Source: Aporrectodea caliginosa (taxonomy: Eukaryota > Annelida > Clitellata > Crassiclitellata > Lumbricidae). From it: a DNA stretch of 64,000 bases. The position numbers and the translations under genes were made by a program. Positions within the stretch are counted from its first letter, which is position 1. Each line of letters opens with the position of its first letter. The notes below the pieces were generated by a model. The model saw nothing but the letters and a program-made list of their open reading frames with translations, was not told the DNA's origin and ran no database searches. Location of the stretch: NCBI GenBank assembly GCA_020284085.1, contig JACEVL010000774.1:1-64000 (forward strand), written 5' to 3'. This document shows, piece by piece, positions 1 through 9,146 of the stretch.

Positions 1-970
1 TCAAATTAAAACCAAAAACCATGGAAATTTTTATGCAGCCCGGGGCCAAACCACAGAACAAAAACCCCTTAAAATTTTAAAAACCTTCGGAAAAAAAGAA
101 AAATTCCAGAAAAACGGAAACCTGGAAACCAGGAAAACCCCAAATGTTAAAATTTTTTTATTTGGAAAGAAAAAAAGAAATTAGTTGAAAATTCCCAAAA
201 AAAGAACCAATGTGAAAGTCAACCCCGGGCCTTTTGAAATTTTGCCCAAATTTTTTTCACATGTTATTTCTTTTTGAAAAATTTTTAAATTAAAACCAAC
301 AATTTTTTTAAAAAGTTTCAAAAATTTTTAAAAATTTCCAAAGTCCATTAACATCCCTTATACAACTTAAGGGTGTAAAGCCCGGGTTGTATTATTTTTG
401 GTGCCTTTAATTTTGGGTTCCCCTTTTTTCCCATGGGAAAGGGATTGGGAGTAGTTTATGTAAATTGTAGGGGATGAAATGATTATTTTGGGTTTTTTTG
501 GGAAGCGTTTTGGTAAAAGAAATTTAAGGTTTTAAAGAATTTTTATAAAATTTTTAATAATAAAATTATATAATAATAAAAGGGATTTTTTTAAAAATTA
601 TGTATTTTGTTTTAAAATTAGTTGAATAAATTGAGAAATTTAAAGAATTTTTTGGGGATAAATTGAGAAAATATTGCGGGATTAAATTTGGGTAAATTAA
701 ATGTTGAAAAATTAAAGGGTGTTATGAAATTATGTTTTTTTGTATTAGGTAAAAGAAAAAAAAGAAAGTTTAAGTTGAAAATTATTAAAAATTATATTAA
801 TTGCATATTGTTTTATTTATTGATAATTTGTTAATTGGTTTTCATCATATTATTCTTATTTTCAACTTTTTAATTAATAAATTAACAAATTTATTTTTTA
901 AAAAACAACATTTAACACAAAATTAATTTTCCTTTAAAGTCCCAAATTAAATTATCCTTTTATAAATTTC
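1..970. other. AT-rich low-complexity stretch, no gene
   Basis: No coding potential on either strand. The sequence is dominated by long A, T and G runs and expanded homopolymers unlike the rest of the window. It changes to ordinary complexity near position 970-1000. It may be a genuine AT-rich region or low-quality consensus at a contig end; I cannot tell which. Confidence 0.5.
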
Positions 971-1339
971 TATAATTTTTTTTTAAAACCGCTAAGGGAA
1001 TAATGCGGCACCAATAACACACAAGTCTGGTTTATATGTGGTGCCACTATGCCTTCCGACACTACAAGATCAAAGCACAGGCATTGTTAACATGCGGTAG
1101 TTAAATGAAAACGAGAGCACTAACATAGTGACCAATGATGCTGTTGAGAATGCTGTTGAAAACCGCCACCAAATTTCACATACAGATGCTCACCACGCGG
1201 CACAAAAACTGACTCAGTATCTTGAGAAACAAGGTGCCGAGTAGCGAGTCTGTTAACGCCTGAATTCATGAACACATCACAACACAAAATTTGCAGTCCA
1301 AGCGAAACAGATAAGAGTCCAGGATGCCACACCCATCCA
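971..1339. other. Unassigned stretch beside the polB relic
   Basis: Ordinary-complexity sequence with a short minus-strand frame (1120-1362) that I do not recognise. It lies just past the C-terminal end of the Polinton-type polymerase relic, so it could be part of the next gene of the same element. That is inference from position only. Confidence 0.25.
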
Positions 1340-1609
1340 TTAATCGTCATCCTCATCCTCAATGAGCTCGTCGAGATGTTCTTCCATTTCTGGTGCTATT
1401 CGAATGGCCTGGGAGTGCCAATATGCCCTTGTTGTAATTCCATCATTCGCTATCCACTTTTTTGTGTCCAACGGGAATAGAGATATCCTGTTCTGCTTGT
1501 ATACACCAATCTCATGCATGAGGTTTCGAGGTGCAATCTGTGTGTGCCACATCTGTTTATACTCATACGTGCATTCCTTGTACAACTTCTGGTGTAGATC
1601 CTTTGTAAC

Positions 1610-2534
1610 GGTGACCCGTCAAAATATTCCCGTCAAAATAGCCCAGTCAAAACAGCCCTGTCAAAACAGCCCCATTACCAAAATAGCCCCGTCAAAATCG
1701 CCAACAGACAAAATAGCGCCATCAAAATCGCCCCGTTAAAACAGCCCCCGTCAAAACAGCCCCGTCGTAAACGCCAACGACAAAGCAGTTCCACAATGGC
1801 TAACTGAAGTTACAATCAATGTGTCCATTTCAACCAAAAACAATATGAAAATGTATTCAACAAGATTTATTCAGTAAATAGAACGAGAATAATAATTTTG
1901 ACCATCTAAAGAGAAAGTTAATGTCGATATCTTAAGCAAGAGCCTAGATACTAAGATTATGCGCTATTGCGCGAAAGTATTCCAGAATTGCAGCAGCATT
2001 ATAATATTCACTGACAGCCGGCAGTTTAACTTAACGTACTTCGCCATGGAGGCTTCCGGATGTCTAAACCCTGAATTATAACTTATTTCTTGGAAGTAGG
2101 TCTTCCCTATTTAGTATTTACCTTACTCTTATCTTCATTCAGATACCCAGTCGAAGTACTCGTTTGATCTAACCAATTTGTGAACTGATTTCCAATTTAC
2201 ACATTAATTTGTCTTTAGTCACGACCTCGCAATCGTTTTGAAAATACCGCTTGGAAGTAGGTCTTCCCTATTTATCTTACCCTTATCTTCAATCTGTGTC
2301 AGAACCACCTCTTTGAAGTATCGGTTATATTTTTGCTGAAACGGACACATTGCTTGTAACATTAAACTTGTTAGCCACTGTGGAACTGCTTTGTCATTGG
2401 CATTTTTGAGGGGGCTGTTTTGACGGGGTGATTTTGTCGGTTGGCGATTTTGACGGGCTATTTTGGTCATGGGCAATTTTGACGGGGCTGTTTTGACGGG
2501 GCTATTTTGACCGGGCTATTTTGACGGGGTGCCC
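1610..2534. mobile_element. Foldback element with modular long TIRs (MULE-like?)
   Basis: A 925-bp non-coding element flanked by the direct repeat CTTTGTAAC (1601-1609 and 2535-2543). Each end is a long inverted repeat made of roughly 14-bp tandem units of the type GTCAAAATAGCCCC. The inverted similarity continues, diverged, into the interior (the CAAAGCAGTTCCACA area near 1790 pairs with the area near 2380). The interior also has a direct duplication containing CTTGGAAGTAGGTCTTCCC (about 2090 and 2250). Removing the element rejoins the polB relic. The 9-10 bp TSD and long TIRs resemble Mutator-like foldbacks, but no transposase is present. Confidence 0.85.
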
Positions 2535-3610
2535 CTTTGTAACAACTCCTCTCTAAACACCCTTGTCTTTTCTGACCTGTGATTCGCTAGAATATAGAAT
2601 ACATCTTCGGGCGAGTCTCATGATTTCTGCGATTGGAACTCCATTGCATTCATCTTTACACTTTCCAAAGACTTTCTTGTTCACAGAGTTGAAACATGGA
2701 CTATCTTGTGGATATTCGCTGAGATCGTAGGAACTTTTGTTGGTCAACACATCATCATAGGCATTCAGAGTAGACTATCGCTATCTGTGTATAGAAGTTG
2801 GACTTTATCGCCATACTGCGCTTTGATATCGTTGTACCAGAAGTCTTACATCAGATGTTTGGATAGATCTAGAACTGTCTGGCTAACATAGACTGGCCTA
2901 GTTAGCTTGAGTGTTACTTTTTTGCTATGAACTGCTGCAAGTCCACCACTGAAGATGTGGTGCAATAGATAGGCTGGATTGGCGATCAATTTACGAAGCT
3001 TGTCCTCTTTTGTGGGTACCACTAAGTCCACTCTGATTTTTTTCTGAGATTCTCCATTGTCTTCTCGAAAACTGCATTGTTCATCAGTTCTTCTCAAAGT
3101 CTGACGCTGCTTTACCTCTTATCTCAATACATTGTTTCACCCAGGCTTCATGTCAGAATTTAATGAGCAAGATGAATCTTACTTATTTGCATGCCCAAAC
3201 GAATGATAAAATGTGAGATTTCTGTAATGTACCACATATCGTTCCTTCTTTCGTAGACTGAGTATCAACTTCGTGCAACTTGCGAACTTGCCTCCCAACT
3301 GGTTCACGAGCATTCGCCGATATGGGCTGAGCGCCTGACAAATCCTCTTGGACAAATAGGTTTTCTGGGGCTAATGAGTAGTCATTGTTGTCGTTATGGA
3401 GATGTTCTGGGTATTCAAGGTCAACCTCCAGTAAGAATCCTTCGGGCACACCGTCCAGCGTTGACAATACTTCATTCAGAAAATCTTGATTAATTTCACA
3501 CCAGGCTAATCTGCCTACTGGCAGAATTTGTTGCATAGCCCAACCATACAGGTTGTTCATGTCTAGATACATAATCCAGTAACTCGGTTTTGTGGTATCA
3601 TGGTCGGGAC

Positions 3611-3760
3611 CAGGGTGAGAATTGCCGGGGGTTGGGGGTGGGGGAGTTCAACCCCCCTAGTCTTTCTTATGCTCCCATAGTAAAGTCTACATTTCACACC
3701 CAAACTGCACATAAATCAACGTCTAACCCCCCAGTTATTTTTTTTACAATTCCCATACTG
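3611..3760. mobile_element. hAT-type MITE, 150 bp
   Basis: Flanked by the exact 8-bp duplication GTCGGGAC (3603-3610 and 3761-3768). The ends CAGGGTGAGAATTG and CAATTCCCATACTG form an imperfect inverted repeat beginning CAG and ending CTG. Non-coding, with C- and G-rich tracts. It sits inside the polymerase B relic, so it arrived after that gene was already a genomic resident. Confidence 0.88.
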
Positions 3761-4116
3761 GTCGGGACATTATGGATTGTTAGCTATTGCGGATCTCTTG
3801 GATACCATTGATATCCCACTTTGAAGACCCCTTTCAAAGAATAAATGCATGTTGATATCTGTTAGGAGTTTGAGTTCTACTTTGTCTTTTTCAACAACGT
3901 GTCCCATGCCATTCCAGGTAGGCTGAAGTAGTATGCCAGGTCTAAGCTGTAATGTTCCATCGAAGTATCTCTGAAGGTTTTGAAGACGCCCACGATTAGG
4001 AGGACAACTGTGCGTAGATACAGGACGCGGTACTCACCCCAGTTTTAAAGTCTAAGTCCTTCCATGAATGTCGGAGAGGACTGGTCACCGTCTGGCAAAA
4101 TGACCAAGAAACCCTT

Positions 4117-5175
4117 ATGATGATGATGAAGCTAAAAAGAAAAGTGGGCAACGACGTTAACGGGGCCTCTGATCGAGAGAGAAGAGGTGTCGCGTCCGGC
4201 AGGGGTGGAGGATACGGGGCAACCCAGGTCGTCAACCAGAGAAAACCCTGTAATGAGCTCTTCAACGGCAAAGAAGAGATCTGCGTGGGCACATGGAACG
4301 TGAGGACCCTGTACGCAGCGGGGCAACTGGACGTGTTACTGCATCAACTAAGGAAAGTGTGGTGGAGTGTCATGGGGCTATCGGAGGTGAGATGGCCGGG
4401 AAAGGGAGAGATGAGTAAAGACGGATACAAAATAATATACTCGGGAATGGAGGACGGTGGACACCAGCAAGGAGTGGCGATGATACTGGGAGAGGAGGCA
4501 GCAAAGGCGCTTATAGGGTATAAACTGATTGGACCGAGGATGATGAAAGCAAGATTCAATACAGCTAGTGGGAAGGCTACAATAATACAGGTGTATGCAC
4601 CAACATCCAGTGCCACGGAGCAGGAGATGGAGGAATTCTATGAGGAATTGCAGCAAATGGTGCAGGAAATATCAAGCCAAGACATAACCATAATAATGGG
4701 GGACTTCAATGTGAAGGTGGGAAGAGATTGGAGAACGTGGAGAGGCGCGCTGGGAAAGCAAGGATACGGGGAGGAAAACGAAAGAGGAGAAAGGCTGCTG
4801 AGCTTCTGTCTAAATAACAACCTGCAAATAATGAATACGGTGTTCCAACAAAGGAAGGCCAACAGGAAATGGACATGGGAGTCACCAGACAGCAGGACTA
4901 AGAACATGATAGACTTCATAATGGTGAACAAAAGATGGAAAAGTTCAATAACAAACTGTCGAACATATGCGGGACCGGACATAGCATCCGACCACAGACT
5001 GGTGATGGCAGGAGTCAGAATAAAGATGAGAAGGACACACAGGGTAACAATAAATAGAAGATTTGATATGGAGGCTCTGGGAGAAGGAGCAACCAGGGAC
5101 CAATTCAGATCGCATCTGAAGAGCAGATGGAGCCAGATTAAAAAACAAGATACGGGTACTGTGGAGGATCTATAG
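4117..5175 (+). pseudogene. RTE-like endonuclease (APE-type) region
   Basis: The frame encodes an exonuclease/endonuclease/phosphatase-fold domain used by LINEs to nick target DNA. Visible landmarks in order are GTWNVRTLYAAGQL (about residues 54-67), SEVRWPG, YAPTSSATEQEMEEFY, the catalytic-type GDFNVKVGRD and the C-terminal SDHRLVMAG. Vertebrate databases often mislabel this domain as a craniofacial development protein 2-like product. The frame ends at a stop at 5173-5175, before the RT region. Good domain-level identification; not expected to be functional alone. Confidence 0.85.
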
Positions 5176-5219
5176 AGAGAGATAAGAACCGCTTACACGG
5201 AAGCAGCGCAGCAGGTGCT

Positions 5220-5473
5220 TTCTTCACGTTCTCTGCCCTCAGGCAGGTTCATATGTCCAACGACGCCATTTTTCTCTGTTCTCTGCTTCTCTTTTCAGTC
5301 CGCTGTATCCCTCCTCTGCCAACATCCAGTCCAGTAGCATTGTTCTTGGCCTACCTCTCATCTTTTTCCCCTCCATTCTTCCCTCAATGATGTCTCTTAG
5401 TAGGGTGTCGCTCCTTAAGATGTGTCCTATCCATTTCTTCTGCCGCCCCCGTATAGTGCCTATCAGTGATCTT
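5220..5473 (-). mobile_element. 5'-truncated antisense RTE 3' end inserted in another RTE
   Basis: Flanked by the exact 11-bp direct repeat CAGCAGGTGCT (5209-5219 and 5474-5484). On the minus strand it encodes the C-terminal end of an RTE protein, with [20 protein letters not shown] followed by EGRMEGKK and a terminal TYEPA then stop. The same C-terminal signature occurs at 29740-29960 in the RTE copy at 26745. It is a classic severe 5' truncation produced by target-primed reverse transcription. Confidence 0.9.
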
Positions 5474-5485
5474 CAGCAGGTGCTG

Positions 5486-6825
5486 GGACATGAGAAAAGA
5501 AGGAAGAAAAAACCATGGATAACCAGGGAGATATTAGAGCTGAGTGACAAAAGAAGAGAAATGAGAGAGACGCGAACGCAGAGTGAAGCAAATATGGGAA
5601 GATACAGAGCTATAACGAAAGAAATCAAAAAGAAGAGCAAACAATGCAAAGAGGAGTGGATAGAGGAACGGTGCAAAGAGGTGGAGAGCACTACAGGAAT
5701 GGCGAATACGGGAAAGCTTTTTCAAACAGCTAGGGAAATATGTGGAACGGGCATTGTAAGACTAGCAACTGTGAAGAACAAAGAGGGGAAATACTGGACA
5801 GCAAAGAAGAAATTAAACAGTGCTGGAAACAGCACTACGAGGAGCTATATATAGGGACTGTGGAGGACGATGAGGCACACTGTGGGGTGCCAGAAGAGTT
5901 GGTAGTACTGGTAGAGGCTATATACAACCAATCAAGGAGTGCGGTCAGGGTGGATGGAGAACTGACAGAATGGTTTGGAATTACGGTGGGAGTGAGACAA
6001 GGTTGCGGAATGTCACCGGACCTGTTCAACCTATTACTGGAAATAGTGATGAGGCTGGCGAAGGAAGGGAATGAGACAGGAGTCAGCCTAAATGGAAGGC
6101 CGCTGAACAATCTGAGATTTGCCGACGACATCGATCTGCTGGCCAATACCCGGGAGGAACTACAGGACCTGATGAACAGAGTGGACAGAACTAGCAGGAG
6201 AATGGGACTCAAGATCAACGTGGCGAAAACAAAAACGATGATCATCGGGAAACAACATGAATCTCTAAGAGTGACAATGGGGGGAGAGACACTGGAACAG
6301 GTTACAAAGTTTGTATATCTGAGAGGCATGATGACGGAGGATGGTCGATGCGAAGAGGACATCAAACGAAGAATCGGGCTGGCTTGTGCGGCCTTTGGAG
6401 GACTCAACAAAATGTGGAAAGCGAAAAGCCTCTCAATCAGCACCAAGATGAAACTCTACTATACCCTGGTGGAACCAGTATTACTATACGGATCGGAGTG
6501 CTGGTGCCTGAGGAAAGAGGATGAGAGAAGACTATTGGTGGCAGAAATGGGGTGGTTGAGGAGAATCATGGGTAGAAGCAGGAGAGACAAAATAAGGAAT
6601 GATCAAACAAGAAAAGACCTCGGAGCGGAGGAGACAGTGGTAGAGAGAATTGGGAGACGAAGACTTGGATGGTACGGACACGTGAGACGGATAGCGGGAG
6701 AGAGACTGCCCAATGCAGCGCTACACGGTCACGTGAAGGGAGAGAGGAGCAGGGGAAGGCAACGGAAGACCTGGATGGACAACATCCAAGAAGACCTACA
6801 GAACATAACACGTACAGAGACGTAA
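5486..6825 (+). pseudogene. RTE-like reverse transcriptase and C-terminal region
   Basis: A basic linker (WITREILELSDKRREMRET) is followed, after a frameshift near 5800, by RT. RT motifs seen are AIYNQSRSAVRVDG, GVRQGCGMSPDLFN, the catalytic FADDIDLLA (about 6116-6142) and the thumb-side KTKTMIIG. The C-terminal part has LYGSECWCLRKED and RRRLGWYGHVRRIAGERLPN. The RT region between EELYIGTVEDDEAHC and GVPEELVVLVE is too short for the family; the fingers, including the first catalytic aspartate block, are missing. The copy is therefore inactive. Confidence 0.85.
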
Positions 6826-7483
6826 GACGTATGTCTTTATGTCTGTAAGACGTACAGACATAACGAAGATCGGCAGCATAGTACGGAATAGAGAACACTG
6901 GAGAGGCTTCATAAGGGCCTCATCGTCGGGAAACTGATGGAAGAGAAATAAGAAGAAGAAGACCTTTACCGGAAATTCTATGCCAGTAAATTTCAGCTAT
7001 ACTGATATCAGGTTGATATTTCACCGTGCCAATATCTAACGACACAACTCGTTTTACCATCCACCCCGATCCCTAGTATACTCCTCAAGGCATTTTAAAA
7101 TTTCAGCCTTGACCGCTTGCATAGCTCCTTCGATGCTGCCTGCATTGACGACATATGCTGGATTACTCTGAAAGTAAGCTGTGCTGGGGACCGTGCTTGT
7201 CGTCATAAACATTATCAATAGTCAATGCCAGAAGCACTTGTGAGTATTTCACACCATGCTGTCTGATCAGCACTTTGCTGACATGCGCCTCGATGTCTGG
7301 TTCCATTACACTCAAGAATGTTAATGTGTCTCCCTCTAACCCGTGACCATGAGGTATGTCTGTCTCTGATTAGTTAACTCTTTGTGCAGTAGAAACTCAC
7401 CTAGCAGCTGTTCAATGTACTCATTCACAGTCAATGCCATTAAAATGTTGTGATGTTTATTCAAATATTATGATACCATAACA

Positions 7484-7811
7484 CAGAGATGGTGAACCTT
7501 TTAACGGTGCATGCCAAAATGCCGCTAAAACATTTTTAAAAATACTGTCGCTTACCACTCGGAATTTTGCAGTATATAATTGTTTTTCTCATGTAGGTTT
7601 AAATTGACAAAGTGCATAAAAATTAATTAAAAGACATTATTTCAAAGATGGTTTTAGAATAGTGTTACAATAAAGTCCTTCACAAAAAAATGTGGATTCC
7701 TACAGTGATTTTGTATTTCTAAGTCTGAAATTTTGGGGATGCTCCAAAATCTGTGTGCCACTTTGGGGCACACAGATTTTGGAGTATGTGTGCCATAGGT
7801 TTCCATCCCTT
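7484..7811. mobile_element. hAT-type MITE (Buster-like target site)
   Basis: A 328-bp non-coding element flanked by the exact 8-bp repeat CCATAACA (7476-7483 and 7812-7819). The ends CAGAGATGG and CCATCCCTT are inverted, with the last base mutated from the expected CTG. Near the right end, GTGTGCC repeats form an internal hairpin (7750-7800). Confidence 0.82.
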
Positions 7812-7819
7812 CCATAACA

Positions 7820-8430
7820 CAATCATTTGTCCAATTGATTGATTTTTCAAAAGGTGATTGCCAACAGCCATGGGAGGCTGCTCAGCTAGGCCCCAAACCA
7901 TCCGGGGACTCCTCGGGTGGGGTGTGTTAATGTTAGCTGACATAGGGTCTTCCCCACTGGTGAATTCAAACTGATGGAAGCCGTCTGAAGGCTCATGAGG
8001 TTTTCGCCACAGGTGTTTTCAAACTGGCCTTTCACATTATGACTTCAGTAAGCGAGGTATTTTTCCAGAATGCTTATCCCGGATATGTATGCTGTGAAAA
8101 TATCTAAAATATCTAAATTAGTACTTTACAACCAAATAAAAATAAATATTGCCAATTAATCAGATCGAATCCGGAATCGGCAAAAGAGCAGGCCAAATAT
8201 CCAGAATTGGAAATCGGCAAAATAATACCAATCAGCCAAACCCTTCCAAATTGTGATGTTCCACTTTGCGTAGTACTATGTTTTGAGGTTTATTACACAG
8301 AGAAACATTATTCATAACTTATTTTCAAGTACATTTCTTAACCATTATGGTCAGAGACAAGTGCCATATACAAATAACAACAAACATTTTGCATTCTAAT
8401 TTTTCAGTTAAAATCACTCAGCTATATTCA
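7820..8430. other. Intergenic or intronic, nothing identified
   Basis: No coding signal. A short tract at about 8160-8230 (AATCGGCAAAA with AGCAGGCCAA) resembles a tract at about 56075-56145 and may be a small dispersed repeat fragment. Confidence 0.3.
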
Positions 8431-9128
8431 AATGCTACAACTCAACCTGCAAATGACAGTCTTTCAAAATTCTTTTGGATATCTAGTTTATGTGAACTGC
8501 ACATTTACGCAAAAATAATTAAACGGTGCAGGCAAAACTTGAAATTGTTAATAAAGGGGTCAAGGGTTAAAAGGCACAATATTACATGTCCAGAAAACTA
8601 ATGAACTAACTAACTAAGTTAATGTGATGATAGGTTCCGAGTACCTCATCCATGCTGCAGTGAAGATGGATAATGTTCAGCTACAAAAATCTATCACAAT
8701 AAATCCAAATAGGATGACGAGTGTGATTTTCACCACTAGTCAGCTGAGTGGTTGTAGGAACACGAAACCCTCTCTGTCATAAGACAGTCACTGATAATCC
8801 GAATAACCCAAACTCAATGTAACATCACAGAAATCAAGATTTCTGGTCACAGAAAGTGTAAGTGATGGTTCAGTAAAGTCCAATGAATCATTAGAATTAT
8901 CTAATTCTTCAATTCTCCTATGTGAAAACCAACTCATCATAAAAAGGCACTGAATACCATACAAAGTCATGAAGAAATAACTCAGGAGAGTGGAGTAAAA
9001 CACAATAATTGTCCTAACATGTGACAACTGTCAAACTTACCGGAAATTCCAGTTAAGCTAACTTAAATGCTACAACTCAACCTGCAAATGAGAGTCTTTC
9101 AAAATTCTTTTGGATATCTAGTTTATGT
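8431..9128. repeat. 63-bp direct duplication, copies 8431-8493 and 9066-9128
   Basis: Two 63-bp segments differ at one base (GACAG versus GAGAG). They bracket a possible exon of the minus-strand coiled-coil gene (8788-8917), and the second copy ends 18 bases from the splice donor of the upstream exon. It looks like a recent local duplication in the gene. Confidence 0.85.
8788..8917 (-). other. Possible further or alternative exon of the coiled-coil gene
   Basis: On the minus strand a pyrimidine-rich tract and an AG acceptor (TTTTCACATAG) precede a frame reading RIEELDNSNDSLDFTEPSLT and ending in a stop at 8788-8790. It lies directly downstream of the exon at 9147-9340. The phase does not join that exon in frame, so either an exon is missing between them or this is not coding. 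Confidence 0.25.
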
Positions 9129-9146
9129 TAAACAACAAATAATTAC

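Larger units (their letters stand above)
4105..6962 (+). mobile_element. RTE/BovB-like non-LTR retrotransposon, defective
   Basis: Plus-strand LINE containing an apurinic-type endonuclease region followed by reverse transcriptase, ending in an AAG-repeat tail at about 6950-6962. It is inserted in the Polinton polymerase relic. The flanking ACCCTTA (about 4093) and ACCTTTA (6961) may be a degraded TSD. It is defective: a shorter antisense RTE tail interrupts it at 5220-5473, a frameshift lies near 5800, and the fingers part of RT is missing. The 5' boundary is approximate. Confidence 0.82.
1340..7443 (-). pseudogene. Polinton/Maverick-type protein-primed DNA polymerase B, decayed and split
   Basis: Family role: replication polymerase of self-synthesising Polinton/Maverick elements. 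Reading the minus strand from 7443 down, an N-terminal segment starts with MALTVNEYIEQ and contains KAEILKCLEEYTRD (about 7130-7090); another segment reads TGIEFPVKV next to the RTE (about 6985-6965). Beyond the RTE come YLRTVVLL and FKTFRD (about 4010-3950), MAWDTLLKKT (about 3910-3880), YLDMNNLYGWAM (about 3572-3535), the polymerase catalytic motif YTDSDSLL (about 2800-2765), KVFGKCKDECNG (about 2680-2640) and the C-terminal GITTRAYWH (about 1440). Several frameshifts and stops break the frame. The middle part, between the two segments flanking the RTE, appears deleted. Insertions at 1610-2534, 3611-3760 and about 4105-6962 interrupt it. No integrase, capsid or terminal repeats of a full Polinton are visible. 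Family call fairly firm; exact ends approximate. Confidence 0.8.

Noticed and set aside
1340..7443. A complete Polinton element
   Set aside because: Only the polymerase relic is seen; no integrase, protease, ATPase, capsid genes or terminal repeats were found.
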